Assembly (NCBI RefSeq): GCF_001949145.1 | Contig: NW_019091495.1 | Coordinates: 341,639 to 358,302 of the forward strand | DNA: 16,664 nt | Direction of reading: 5' to 3' | From: Acanthaster planci | Lineage: Eukaryota; Echinodermata; Asteroidea; Valvatida; Acanthasteridae | Shown: piece by piece, positions 1 to 8,390 of the stretch | Layout: every line of letters starts with the position of its first letter | Position numbering within the stretch: the stretch's first letter is position 1 | The notes under the pieces: generated by a model | Database searches by the model: none | Seen by the model: only the letters and a program-made list of their open reading frames with translations | Told to the model about the DNA's origin: nothing | Position numbers and translations under genes: made by a program

Positions 1-1
1 A

Positions 2-121
2 TGTACGTCCATGCTCGAACAGTCCATCCGTGACGTCATTACACTCGGGCAGCCTCCAGAGACCCGCTCGCCAGCTGGGGTAGTGGTGGCTGACACCAGG
101 GCAGTCACGAACATCACGTGA
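2..121 (+). CDS. Possible 3' end of a coding exon cut by the window edge
   Basis: Frame 2 is open from the window start for 39 codons to a TGA at 119-121 and reads like protein (contains LEQSIRDVITLGQPPE). The stretch is clearly richer in G+C than the DNA after it. I do not recognise the product. The reverse strand is also open over the same bases in one frame, so the direction is uncertain. A donor-like GTGATG also follows within the stop context. It may be the tail of an upstream gene or chance openness in GC-rich DNA. Confidence 0.2.
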   Translation, partial: CTSMLEQSIRDVITLGQPPETRSPAGVVVADTRAVTNIT

Positions 122-122
122 T
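113..122. promoter_or_regulatory. Palindromic E-box (CACGTG)
   Basis: ATCACGTGAT is a perfect 10-bp palindrome containing the CACGTG core recognised by bHLH-ZIP factors such as USF and TFE/MITF. There is no nearby gene start, so its function is unknown. The same octamer TCACGTGA occurs again at 9738-9745 upstream of the flotillin-2 gene. Confidence 0.3.
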
Positions 123-139
123 GGCTAAACGAACGCTCT

Positions 140-160
140 CGTGTAAGTTTGACTTACACG
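140..160. repeat. Perfect 9-bp inverted repeat with 3-nt loop
   Basis: CGTGTAAGT (140-148), TTG, then ACTTACACG (152-160) form a perfect short hairpin. It sits between two direct copies of CTAAWCGAACGC (124-135 and 166-177), which suggests a small local duplication. No function can be assigned. Confidence 0.5.
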
Positions 161-311
161 TGTAAGCTAATCGAACGCACCCTATGAGTGGGACACATGA
201 GAGCGCGTAAAATTGATCGCGTTTAGTGTGTATTACGCCTACACTGCACGGACGTATATCAAACAAATGGACTCAGCGCAATGCCCTTAAGACCATTGAA
301 TCCAATATTGA

Positions 312-432
312 CCATTTTACCGAGCCGAATACAAGCTTGCCCGGCAATTCCCACTCCTTTTTCTCCCTGGCGTCAATAGGTACAATGGCAAGTGACCCAT
401 TCAGCTCATTTGTATCCGGCTCGGTAAAATGG
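312..432. repeat. 121-bp element with 23-bp inverted termini (possible MITE)
   Basis: Bases 312-334, beginning CCATTTTACCGAGCC, are the reverse complement of 410-432 with 22 of 23 matches. About 75 bp of unrelated sequence lies between them. Such arms are typical of small non-autonomous DNA transposons, but I cannot find a target-site duplication next to the ends, so a plain genomic hairpin is possible. An open frame running through it looks incidental. Confidence 0.5.
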
Positions 433-667
433 CCGCTGTGTGGCTTCTATTTCACACAACTTGAAGTTAAAGGCGTTGCGAGCCAGATTTGTTATAAATA
501 TACGTCTGTGCTACACTGCCGATTGTACACAATGTGGTCTCAAATTACATTCACTCTTTTACTCTTTCGTGCTGCAGCCTGTTCGTTTTAATGAAGCAAC
601 TGCGTTCTTGACATGGCCAAGATTAAGTAAAAAGAGGATTTTCTACAATCGAAATATAGCTTCATAG

Positions 668-716
668 AATTCTTCAACCGTTTTTTTTTTCAACTTGAAT
701 TCTTCAACTGTACGTG
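668..716. repeat. Local direct repeat GAATTCTTCAAC
   Basis: GAATTCTTCAACYGT occurs twice, about 30 bp apart, separated by a T-rich stretch. It looks like a small duplication of non-coding DNA beside the MITE that follows. Confidence 0.35.
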
Positions 717-743
717 AATACCCTTTACCGAGGGATGAATTTA

Positions 744-1002
744 GGCCGTTTTCCAATACTCAACTTCGGCTCCGTACCGTCTCAGGCTTCAACTGTTTTT
801 TTACTAGCTGACTTTGAAGCTGTAAGCGCAGTAATCAGTCTAATAGTCTAATAGTGCCACAGAACATCAAATAAGTTGCAACTGAAGAAAGCCACAAGCT
901 ACAGTAATCCAATGTAATCTAAACGCTTCAGGCCCACAGTCGGGGATTGGTTTTTGGAACGAAGCCTAAGACGGAGAAGAAGTTGAGTATTGGAAAACGG
1001 CC
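744..1002. mobile_element. PIF/Harbinger-type (Tourist-like) MITE, 259 bp
   Basis: The left end GGCCGTTTTCCAATACTCAA is repeated as its perfect reverse complement at the right end, ending at 1002. The perfect part is 24 bp. The similarity then continues, with a 5-bp indel, through CTCCGT and AGGCTTC to about 47 bp. TTA lies immediately outside both ends (741-743 and 1003-1005). A 3-bp TWA duplication with GGCC-type termini is the hallmark of PIF/Harbinger elements. There is no transposase, so this is a non-autonomous copy that would rely on an enzyme elsewhere. The short antisense open frame that reads through it is not a gene. Confidence 0.8.
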
Positions 1003-1005
1003 TTA

Positions 1006-1658
1006 TACAGTAGTTTTGAGTTCAGTCGGGCGCCGCGAAGATCACGAAATGTTGACGTAGTTTTAGATGCAGTCTGAAAGGTCAGTGTACTACTAAGTCT
1101 GTGATTCGAACAGCAGGTAACCCGCACTGCCTTGCTCGTCAGTAGCATTATTGGCCCTTCCTAGTGCTCGTAGGGGGCAGAGGGGACAGGCGAACAGCCC
1201 CTAGAGACCAAGGACTGGATGCACCAATTTTAACTCCCGTGCTATATTAGTATATATTCGCTATGAGCAAGTCCAAAAGGCTATGCATAATCATAGAGCT
1301 ATGTAATTAAAACGCTTTCTATGGCAGGTTAGAAATCACAATACAAGGTGTGAGTACGCAGAACAATTATCATGTACGTGTACATGTACAGTACAACTTC
1401 TTGGCATATTGGTTGGCAATAGCTATGGTAACCTGTGCAAGCTCTTTTGGGGTTTACGACTTATCAGTAGTTTTTTTATTGTTCCTATCTCGGTGGGAAA
1501 ACTAATACACAGAGGTAAAAAATAATCAAAAGGAACAGTGTGAGTAAAATACTCGTGATCTTAACCGGAATGATTTCTTTACGCATATGTCCTTTATGGC
1601 CTTATTTTCCCGAGAACTGAAGCTAAATTTGGGGATTCACACGCTTTGAGGGGAGGGA
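1006..1658. other. Gene-free spacer upstream of the STELLO-like gene
   Basis: I see no coding exon here. It contains an AT-rich stretch with GCTATATTAGTATATATTC (about 1240-1259), a perfect palindrome TGTACATGTACA at 1379-1390 and several T runs. Part of it is likely promoter or 5' UTR of the following gene, but no initiator can be fixed. Confidence 0.4.
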
Positions 1659-3242
1659 ATGGTCGCTATTACACTGTTGACCTTATCTCACATTTATTCA
1701 TCAAAAAAAGAAAAATGTCACGCCCTACCGCCCTGCCGGGGCGATGCACAACACAAGGACGCGTGTTTCTATTGGTTCCTTCCTGATACGTGTAAGCAAA
1801 CGCGTGTGTCAGTGTTCCGTCGTTGCAGTAGGTCACTGGCTATGGGGAACGAAAGGCGTGCGCCGTCACCGGGTGCGTACATAACTTGGCTGTATTGTGA
1901 ACGTACGTGGCGTTGGGCCCGAGCTACAACCTTGCATTGCAAAATGCTGTCGAAACACTGGTCTGTTATTTCTCTTCTTTTCAATATTGTTGCTGTTGTA
2001 GTACTGATTTACACTTTCAATGATGGTCGACCGTTTCCCTTCAGCGAAAACAGTCTAATCTTTAATGAGTGCCGATCGTCAGCGAACATCCAAGGGACTA
2101 CAGGCAGAATTTACGGGCTCAAACAAGTCAGGACTTTCAACGGGAAAAGGGCACTATCGTCAGCGAATTCCTGTAAGCCGTTCAGCACCAAACCAGGCCG
2201 AAAATGCGATCGGTGGATTGTGGTGACGACAATTTACCCAGAAACACCAATTCTCCATAAAATCAGCTCGCTTTCTGGATGGTGCATGGTTGTCGTGGCT
2301 GACAAGAAGGGGCCGGTATCCATGAACATTAATAATGTGGATTATCTAGATGTTGTCCAGCAGGAAAGTTGCGGCTACCATATATGCCGACTACTGCCGT
2401 GGAATCACTTCGGTCGGAAGAATATCGGTTATTTATACGCCATCGAACATGGTGCCAAGATGATCTATGACACGGACGACGACAACGAGCCTCTCCTCAA
2501 TGTGGTACCGGCATTTGACAACGTTGGTTATTCCCATCACGTGAAGATACAGAGCCATCTCTGGAACCCGTACCCTCGGTTTGGCACCAACACCAAAATA
2601 TGGCCCAGGGGCTTTCCTCTTGGTCACATAACAGATGCCACCACCAAGAAGGAAACTGTGTATGGCAAGGCAACGGGAAACCAAGTGGGGGTGGTTCAGT
2701 ACTTGGCACAACACGACCCCGACGTGGACGCCATTTACCGTCTGACGAATGAGCTCCCGTATGAATTCAACCCCTCGGCTCGACGATACGTGGTACCCGA
2801 GCAGGTCCTTTCCCCGTACAACGCTCAGACTACTTTGCACGCCTACGACGCTTTCTGGGGTATGCTGCTGCCGGTCACCGTCCACGGACGGGTGTCCGAT
2901 ATCTGGCGGAGCTACTTCACCCAGCGACTGATGTGGGACATCGGTAAACGACTGGCATTCCACTCTCCGTTCGTGGTGCAGAAGCGTAACCCCCACAACT
3001 ACATGGCCGACTTCGACAGTGAGATGGACCTATATTACAAAGCCGAAAACCTGGTGGAATTCTTACTCCGATTCACAACAGAATCCCCCACAACCCTGCC
3101 ACAGAAATTGTTAGACCTGGCGATCAAACTATACGAGTATGAGTTCATTGGAGCAGGTGATGTATCTCTGACAGAAGCCTGGATTCAGGACCTCCAGTGT
3201 CTTGGCTACACATTCCCTGCCCTAACTAAAACGTCGAACTAG
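1659..3242 (+). CDS. STELLO/DUF288-family putative glycosyltransferase, type II membrane protein
   Basis: A single-exon frame of 527 codons. Residues about 101-120 (WSVISLLFNIVAVVVLIYTF) form one membrane segment, as in Golgi type II enzymes, followed by a lumenal stem to about 185. The family domain starts near 186 (WIVVTTIYPETP). It includes RKNIGYLYAIEHG (253-265), the acidic motif IYDTDDDN (269-276), expected to bind metal and nucleotide sugar, DPDVDAIYRLT (353-363), and the C-terminal signature AFWGMLLPVTVHGRVSDIW (398-416) with RNPHNYMADF. This pattern is that of plant STELLO proteins, which help cellulose synthase assembly in the Golgi, and of nematode DUF288 proteins. The animal substrate is unknown. 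The longest frame is given: its ATG has GGGA before and G after, with an in-frame TGA at 1647. Met62 (1842) and Met96 (1944) are real alternatives. Met96 gives a short tail before the anchor, normal for such enzymes, and the first 95 residues look unlike a conserved domain. Family assignment is sure; the start is not. Confidence 0.9.
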   Translation: MVAITLLTLSHIYSSKKEKCHALPPCRGDAQHKDACFYWFLPDTCKQTRVSVFRRCSRSLAMGNERRAPSPGAYITWLYCERTWRWARATTLHCKMLSKHWSVISLLFNIVAVVVLIYTFNDGRPFPFSENSLIFNECRSSANIQGTTGRIYGLKQVRTFNGKRALSSANSCKPFSTKPGRKCDRWIVVTTIYPETPILHKISSLSGWCMVVVADKKGPVSMNINNVDYLDVVQQESCGYHICRLLPWNHFGRKNIGYLYAIEHGAKMIYDTDDDNEPLLNVVPAFDNVGYSHHVKIQSHLWNPYPRFGTNTKIWPRGFPLGHITDATTKKETVYGKATGNQVGVVQYLAQHDPDVDAIYRLTNELPYEFNPSARRYVVPEQVLSPYNAQTTLHAYDAFWGMLLPVTVHGRVSDIWRSYFTQRLMWDIGKRLAFHSPFVVQKRNPHNYMADFDSEMDLYYKAENLVEFLLRFTTESPTTLPQKLLDLAIKLYEYEFIGAGDVSLTEAWIQDLQCLGYTFPALTKTSN

Positions 3243-3617
3243 TTAGCATACATTATAAGACATCATCAACCACCTGTCTTTCCCATTTAGCTATGCCTGT
3301 CCACCTGTCCTGTAGAGGTAAAACATTTTGTATTCACAGGCAGTTTTTCGTGCTCAAAATGTACAGCCCCCCCTCCACTTGAACTTTACATTTCAATCCA
3401 AATTAGTGGGCTGGATGCGAATCTGGGCTAAGATAGCTTTACACCCGTTTCAAACATTCAGCACAGTGCGCAGGCTGGGCAGACAGGCGGTTCAAATCTT
3501 TCTCGATAGGGACAAGGTATATTTTTCAATAGACATTTATGCATATGACGTCACGTTAGAGGGCATTTCTCTTTTCCTCTAGGATAGGCTTAAGTAAACC
3601 CTTTGTGTGTTCATTGC
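3243..3617 (+). other. Probable 3' UTR of the STELLO-like gene
   Basis: This is the stretch between the stop codon and the first canonical polyadenylation signal. It holds an 84-codon open frame (3328-3582) with no recognisable domain. I regard that frame as incidental. Confidence 0.5.
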
Positions 3618-3623
3618 AATAAA
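3618..3623 (+). terminator. AATAAA polyadenylation signal
   Basis: A canonical AATAAA hexamer lies 376 bases after the stop codon of the STELLO-like gene, a normal distance for an animal 3' end. Cleavage would be expected 10-30 bases further on. Confidence 0.5.
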
Positions 3624-4617
3624 ACTAAAAATAACAAAGAATAGCTTCTGACTCCGCCTTAACCCATAAGGTCTATTCCAGATGGAACCCTGACCCACTA
3701 TTTTTTCTTGGCGGCGAGTATATGAACTTGTATGTATTCTTGACGATGTGATTGGTTGAAATTAATTTTAAAACTGCAGTGCCTTCAGATTGAGGATTGT
3801 ATAGCTTTGTCTTAGAAGCTTTGATTGTAGTCCAATATTTAAGGCTGGTATTTTAATTTCAGGGTTTTTCAGATGATGTTGAAATTTGTGCCCGAAAAGA
3901 TATTTCACATTTGCCTAATGGAAAGAAAATTTTATGAGATGGCACATGCAATTTAACATTCTTTGATGTGAACACATGAAATTATTGTACGCGTACGCAT
4001 AAACATTCATGTTGTTTAATGGCAGATATCAGACGGACAGATAAGTGAACATTTTCACCATTTCACTTTTGTTTTTAAGTTTGAAAATGCTTTCGGGTAC
4101 TCTGCCTCATTTCATATTAAACAGAAACATTCCATGTTAAAATGAACAAAATTCCTTGCAGTTAACCATGTTTTTTAATATTTTCATGGCAAGGCAAAAG
4201 TAATGAAAACCAGCTTTAGAAAAGGGCTCATTCTGCAGGCGGTTTATGGGTTTAATTATACCTCCAAAGCAGGCCAATTGCAGAGAGAAAGTGCTTACGT
4301 TCACAAACAGGTGTTCAAATTAATTTTGTGCAAATGCTTTTAGTTTCGTTCATATACTGGGGTTTCATTTTCACAAATGTTGCATTCACTTTTGTTTTCG
4401 TAGACACAAGTGTTTCCGTTATATTTCATTTATAGTCATTCAGTACTCCACTTTCATCAATAGTAAGTTTCACTTTTGCTGACATTCAGGAATTAGTGCA
4501 ATATGTCGGGTTCACCGAAGCGCAAAGAATGTTTCATTTCTGTGGCGTTTTGTTTATACTAAATGTATCTCATATTTGTAACTTTACGTGTGATATGAAT
4601 TATCTTAGAAGACGTTG

Positions 4618-4790
4618 CCAGTGACGTAACTAAAAGGGGCACGTGACTCCATCGAGGGCCTGTGCCCCCCTCCCCTGAACACAACCTATGTACATGTACA
4701 TATACAAGTTGTTGTTCATCAGCTTTCGGTGCCCCCTTCATAATCGGGCCGCGGCCGCTGCTTATGGGTAGACTTGGCACGCGGGTCCTT
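4618..4790 (+). mobile_element. Possible degenerate hAT-like transposon end
   Basis: CAGTGACGTAACTA at 4618 resembles hAT terminal repeats, which often begin CAGTGRCGTA. GC-rich DNA with repeated GTGCCCCC blocks follows (4672 onward and 4729 onward), then GGCCGCGGCCGC. I find no matching right end or 8-bp duplication, so this is a weak call that rests only on the resemblance of one end and the abrupt change in base composition. Confidence 0.2.
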
Positions 4791-5764
4791 GTGACCTCGA
4801 ACGCGCTTGATTTGGGGCATGAGTTGTTGAAATGTCGAACTGGCTCGTTCCTAGGTTTCAGTGTACTGTTATTTTGTACGTACTATCTGGAATGGAATTT
4901 AAAATGAAATCTACGCAGCACATTTGCTTATGAATGAACACAGCTACTCTTTATTTTTGTCTACAATTATTCGGACATTTTCAAATAACAAGCTGGCAGA
5001 GGTTGGTGTAAAAAATAGTCATCATCGGCTTAACGTTTTTTTGTTTCCCTGTGCACTTATTCAGTGGTCTTCCTGTTTTCTGTCCTTGGAAAATCCATAT
5101 ACATGTACATGTACCATTTGAACGAATTCGATTAGAAACATGTTTAAAATTTTGGCCACTGCAATCTGTTAAAGTCTTCACCAGTCTCTTCCGAGACATC
5201 TGACAAAATTGAATGAGCGAAACAACTCTGAAAATTTAAATAAGCTTCCTTCTCCAAAGATTGCTCAAATAACGAAATAGATCTGATGCTTGATTGCCGA
5301 TATAAGAGATCGTTCAATTTCAAATGAATTTGGATAGGCCTTGAAATAAGCAGAATGTTTTTGAATGAGATTTGGAAAGGCGTACAATGCGTTCTTTGAT
5401 CGTATCCTTATTTAAGGTCGACAGGACAGTTAAGAATTCTGGCATTATCTAAAATATTTGATTTTATTCTTTCATGAGATTTTCTCGGTGGATGTAAATA
5501 AATTTAGAATAAATAAATCTAGAATTAAAAATAGTCACATGCACCTGGGTGCCATTGTGATTGAACAGTTTGCCTCTACCATCTGCAAGTTCAAGATTTG
5601 TTATTATCACCAACGTGTTTACAAAAGATAAGCAAACATACATGAAATTGTTTATGTGGGTGCTTCGTATATTGACTGATGCAGAGTTTCAAAATGGCAC
5701 TGTGGGTTGTACAAATACAGTGCAGCGTACCGTCAAGCACATGCACATTGTCAAAGTCCACAAC

Positions 5765-5786
5765 ACCCACACACACAAAAAAAAAA
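5765..5786. repeat. CA microsatellite followed by an A run
   Basis: CACCCACACACACA followed by about ten A residues. A short simple repeat with no gene nearby. Confidence 0.6.
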
Positions 5787-5979
5787 CTCTTAAACATCCG
5801 CCTGTCCAAAAGTGCAAATGAATCAAGTTGTTGGAATATGCACGCACAAGAATAGCCGTGTCGACACAGCATAGGCCTACAAGCTATCCTTGAAAAATTA
5901 TGTATTATTTACCCATGTCTGTCATTTCCGTTGTTAAGGGTGAAGTCGGCCCCGAGCGCCAATTAAAATAATAATATAT

Positions 5980-6005
5980 GTGTTCATGGTTACTACATTG
6001 AACAC
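5980..6005. repeat. Perfect 7-bp inverted repeat
   Basis: GTGTTCA (5980-5986) and TGAACAC (5999-6005) are perfect reverse complements around a 12-base loop. It could be a nuclear-receptor-like or chance hairpin; nothing else supports a function. Confidence 0.35.
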
Positions 6006-6095
6006 AACTGCCCTCTGCTCTAGACACGCGCCCTTGCACTATCGATCTATATCTATAAAATGGATATGAAACCTACGGTGGCTGATCTCCGCCAG

Positions 6096-6109
6096 GGCGT
6101 TATAACGCC
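6096..6109. repeat. Perfect 14-bp palindrome GGCGTTATAACGCC
   Basis: The sequence equals its own reverse complement over 14 bases. It lies in otherwise featureless DNA just after a CTCCGCCAG stretch. It may be the centre of a degraded repeat; no function can be assigned. Confidence 0.4.
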
Positions 6110-6651
6110 GTAATTTCAGTTTAGCTATTTGTCCAGTATTTCCAAGTGAAGACATCATGCGACTCTCAATATTTTGTCCCAAAAAATGGGAAAATAAGAT
6201 TTTCTTTCTATCGTCGCACCTTCCGTAGCACGACGTTGTTAGCCTTCCTTATGTACGTCTCTAGTTAAGCCCGAAATGGGATATACTCATGCAGTTGAAA
6301 AGGCGGCTTATGTAACATACACTAATTTAGAATTTTTCACATTTCGGGGAATTTTATCACGACAGTTTCACATAACCATGCTGCCGAAGAATCGATGAAT
6401 TTGAGTACAGAGCCAGCCACGTTCCATAAATAAAATATTTCATCTTTGGAAGAATACACTTGTAATCGTCCTTGTTTTTCTTGCTGGATACCCAAGGGAG
6501 GATCGGACCTAAATATTCGGAGGAGGGGACTCTTGGGGAAAGTCTGGCATTTTTAGTTCTTAGTAGTGAGGTTGCATGAGGCTCTTCACGCTTTCGAAAG
6601 GGAAATAAAATATAGACCAAATATTTGTAAATACGCATATATATTTCTCTT

Positions 6652-6684
6652 GGGGGGGGTTATGGCCCCATTGCCCCCCCCCCC
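6652..6684. repeat. G8 run facing a C11 run
   Basis: Eight G residues (6652-6659) are followed 14 bases later by eleven C residues (6674-6684), so the two runs can pair as a hairpin. Length polymorphism and base-calling errors are likely here. Confidence 0.6.
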
Positions 6685-7404
6685 ATTCGCCCAATCTGCC
6701 CCATCGGACAGCTTACTTATTTCGTTCGATTAAGGGACATGTCTTGCGTTGAACTTAAGGTAAGCCCAATACACGTTCGTGACTCTGCATAAATTGCGGC
6801 ATAGTACGTGTCCATTTATAACGCCCTCTTGCGTCATGTCAGTTATGTCAGTTCCACGAGTCGACGTGAAAAACAGCGCGCTTGGGCCATATTGCCGTTC
6901 CACAAATGTGATTCGTTTCGCTGAGAGCACGGGTTCCTCTTTCAAGTATCACAAACTTGGGTTTGTTTTGATTTAAGTCTTTTTTTTTTACTTTCGCGTT
7001 TTACTTTTTACTTTGAAATATTTGATTTTAGTGTCTTCTTCGAATTGGCACAAAGAAAGCAGGAGTAACTTTAAAGCACACGGTTGTAGTAATCTGCATT
7101 TTTTCGTTGATAACCCATTTCGAGTGTCCTTAAAGTTTATTTGACAAGATGTTTTCCTGCTCAAGTAAAATCATTGCTTCGATTTATACATTTCCGTTGT
7201 ATCATAATAATTGTGTTGTTGTTTTCGAATGGCTTTATCGAATTGAGTGAAATATATCAAGGCAGGATATCCTGCTCCTACCTACACCTGGGCATAATGC
7301 ACACGCATCCTCTACTCGTGTTAACCGGAGTAACCGCACGAACGTTCCCAAAAAAATGTCCGTGATTTCGCAACGTTATTGCGTTATTTTGCAATATTAC
7401 TGTT

Positions 7405-7421
7405 CCCACGAATTCCGTGGG
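7405..7421. repeat. Short hairpin CCCACG/CGTGGG at the edge of the repeat array
   Basis: CCCACG, AATTC, CGTGGG form a perfect 6-bp stem exactly where the left arm of the tandem array begins. It may mark the outer border of the repeat structure. Confidence 0.4.
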
Positions 7422-7572
7422 CAATTCCGTCATTCAGTTTGGCAATACCACCGTTCCATTCGGCACTCTCACCATTCCATTCGGCACTCTCACCATTCCA
7501 TTCGGCACTCTCACCATTCCATTCGACAATGCCATCATTCCGGCATTCGGCAATGTCGCCATTCTGTTATGA
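7420..7572 (-). repeat. Left arm of foldback array: 21-bp tandem monomers, inverted
   Basis: Monomers of 21 bp start at 7420, 7441, 7462, 7483 and 7504. The three from 7462 are identical (GGCACTCTCACCATTCCATT plus C). Read on the minus strand they are GAATGGAATGGTGAGAGTGC-type units, the same unit as the right arm at 8072-8322. Beyond 7525 the copies decay. Open frames across this arm only reflect a unit length divisible by three. Confidence 0.85.
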
Positions 7573-7582
7573 GCTTCATAAC
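7566..7582. repeat. Palindromic centre of the inverted array
   Basis: GTTATGA (7566-7572), GCT, TCATAAC (7576-7582) form a perfect 7-bp hairpin with a 3-nt loop. Pairing continues outward: the 29 bases on each side match at 23 positions when one is reverse-complemented, including CATTCGGCAAT. This is the point where the monomers change orientation. Confidence 0.75.
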
Positions 7583-8390
7583 GAGGTGACGAAATTGCCG
7601 AATGGAATGACGAACTTGGAGCGAAGGACGAAAACGCGCAATACTGCTGTTTTCGCTGAATGAAAAGAGGTGAACGCAAAACAAAGAGTTGAAATTGCCG
7701 AACAAAACTGCAAAATTACCGATTGAATGATGAAATTGACAAATTTAATGATGATATCGCCTATTTAAATTGATACAACTACGAAACTGAGTGATGAGAT
7801 TACCAAGCAGAATGGTACAATGCAACGCAAAAGGGTGAAAGTGCCCTAAGAAATGATAAGAGTGCCAAACTGAAAGATAGAAGTGCTAAAATAGAATGAT
7901 AAAAAGACTAATTGAATGATGGTATTGCCGAATGGAATGAAGGAATTGCCGAATGTAATGGTAAAAATGCTGAATTTAAGTACGGAATTGCCGAATGGCA
8001 TGAAATGGTGAAATGGCGAATGGAATGACGGAATTGCCTAATGGCATAGTAAAATGCCAATTGGAATGACAGAATTGCCTAATGGAATGGTGAGAGTGCC
8101 GAATGGAACGACGGAATTGCCAAATGGCATGGTAAAATGCCGAATGGAACGACGGAATTGCGGAATGGAATGGTGAGAGTGTCGAATGGAACGACGGAAT
8201 TGCGGAATGGAATGGTGAGAGTGTCGAATGGAACGACGGAATTGCGGAATGGAATGGTGAGAGTGTCGAATGGAACGACGGAATTGCGGAATGGAATGGT
8301 GAGAGTGTTAAATGGAATGACGAAATTGCCGAATGGAAATGTAAGATGCCGAAAGGAATGACGGAATTGCCGAATGGAATTGTGAAATAG
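7576..8390 (+). repeat. Right arm of foldback array: diverged 21-bp tandem monomers
   Basis: Units of 20-22 bp, based on GAATTGCCGAATGGAATGAC, run in direct orientation. From 7691 to about 7920 they are strongly diverged but still spaced by about 21 bp. From 7921 to 8390 they are well conserved. This decay pattern fits a satellite in which one patch was recently homogenised by unequal exchange. Neither the 153-codon minus-strand frame nor the 75-codon plus-strand frame over it looks like a real gene. Confidence 0.85.
8155..8322 (+). repeat. 42-bp higher-order repeat, four units
   Basis: Units start at 8155, 8197, 8239 and 8281. Each consists of two different 21-bp monomers, GAATTGCGGAATGGAATGGT(G) and AGAGTGTCGAATGGAACGAC(G). 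The first three are identical and the fourth differs near its end. Related units of 41-42 bp precede them at 8031, 8072 and 8114. A period of 42 keeps one reading frame open on each strand as a 14-residue repeat. Confidence 0.9.

Larger units (their letters stand above)
3624..7419. other. Intergenic region without recognisable genes
   Basis: About 3.8 kb, largely AT-rich, with frequent stops and no frame that reads as a known protein. It contains TGTACATGTACA at 4689-4700, ACATGTACATGT at 5101-5112, TAGGCCTA at 5872-5879 and the items listed separately. The short open frames in it are not supported as genes. Confidence 0.5.

Noticed and set aside
2433-2996. 187-codon minus-strand open frame
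   Set aside because: It lies entirely inside the STELLO-like coding region, whose plus-strand translation carries clear family motifs. The antisense frame is a shadow of it.
3328-3582. 84-codon open frame after the STELLO-like gene
   Set aside because: No recognisable domain, and it lies between the stop codon and the AATAAA, so it is most likely 3' UTR.
6357-6638. 93-codon minus-strand open frame
   Set aside because: Composition and sequence look random, with no domain or supporting signals; similar short frames occur by chance throughout the spacer.
7420-8390. CRISPR array
   Set aside because: Repeats are directly adjacent with no unique spacers, they diverge gradually, and the host is a eukaryote.
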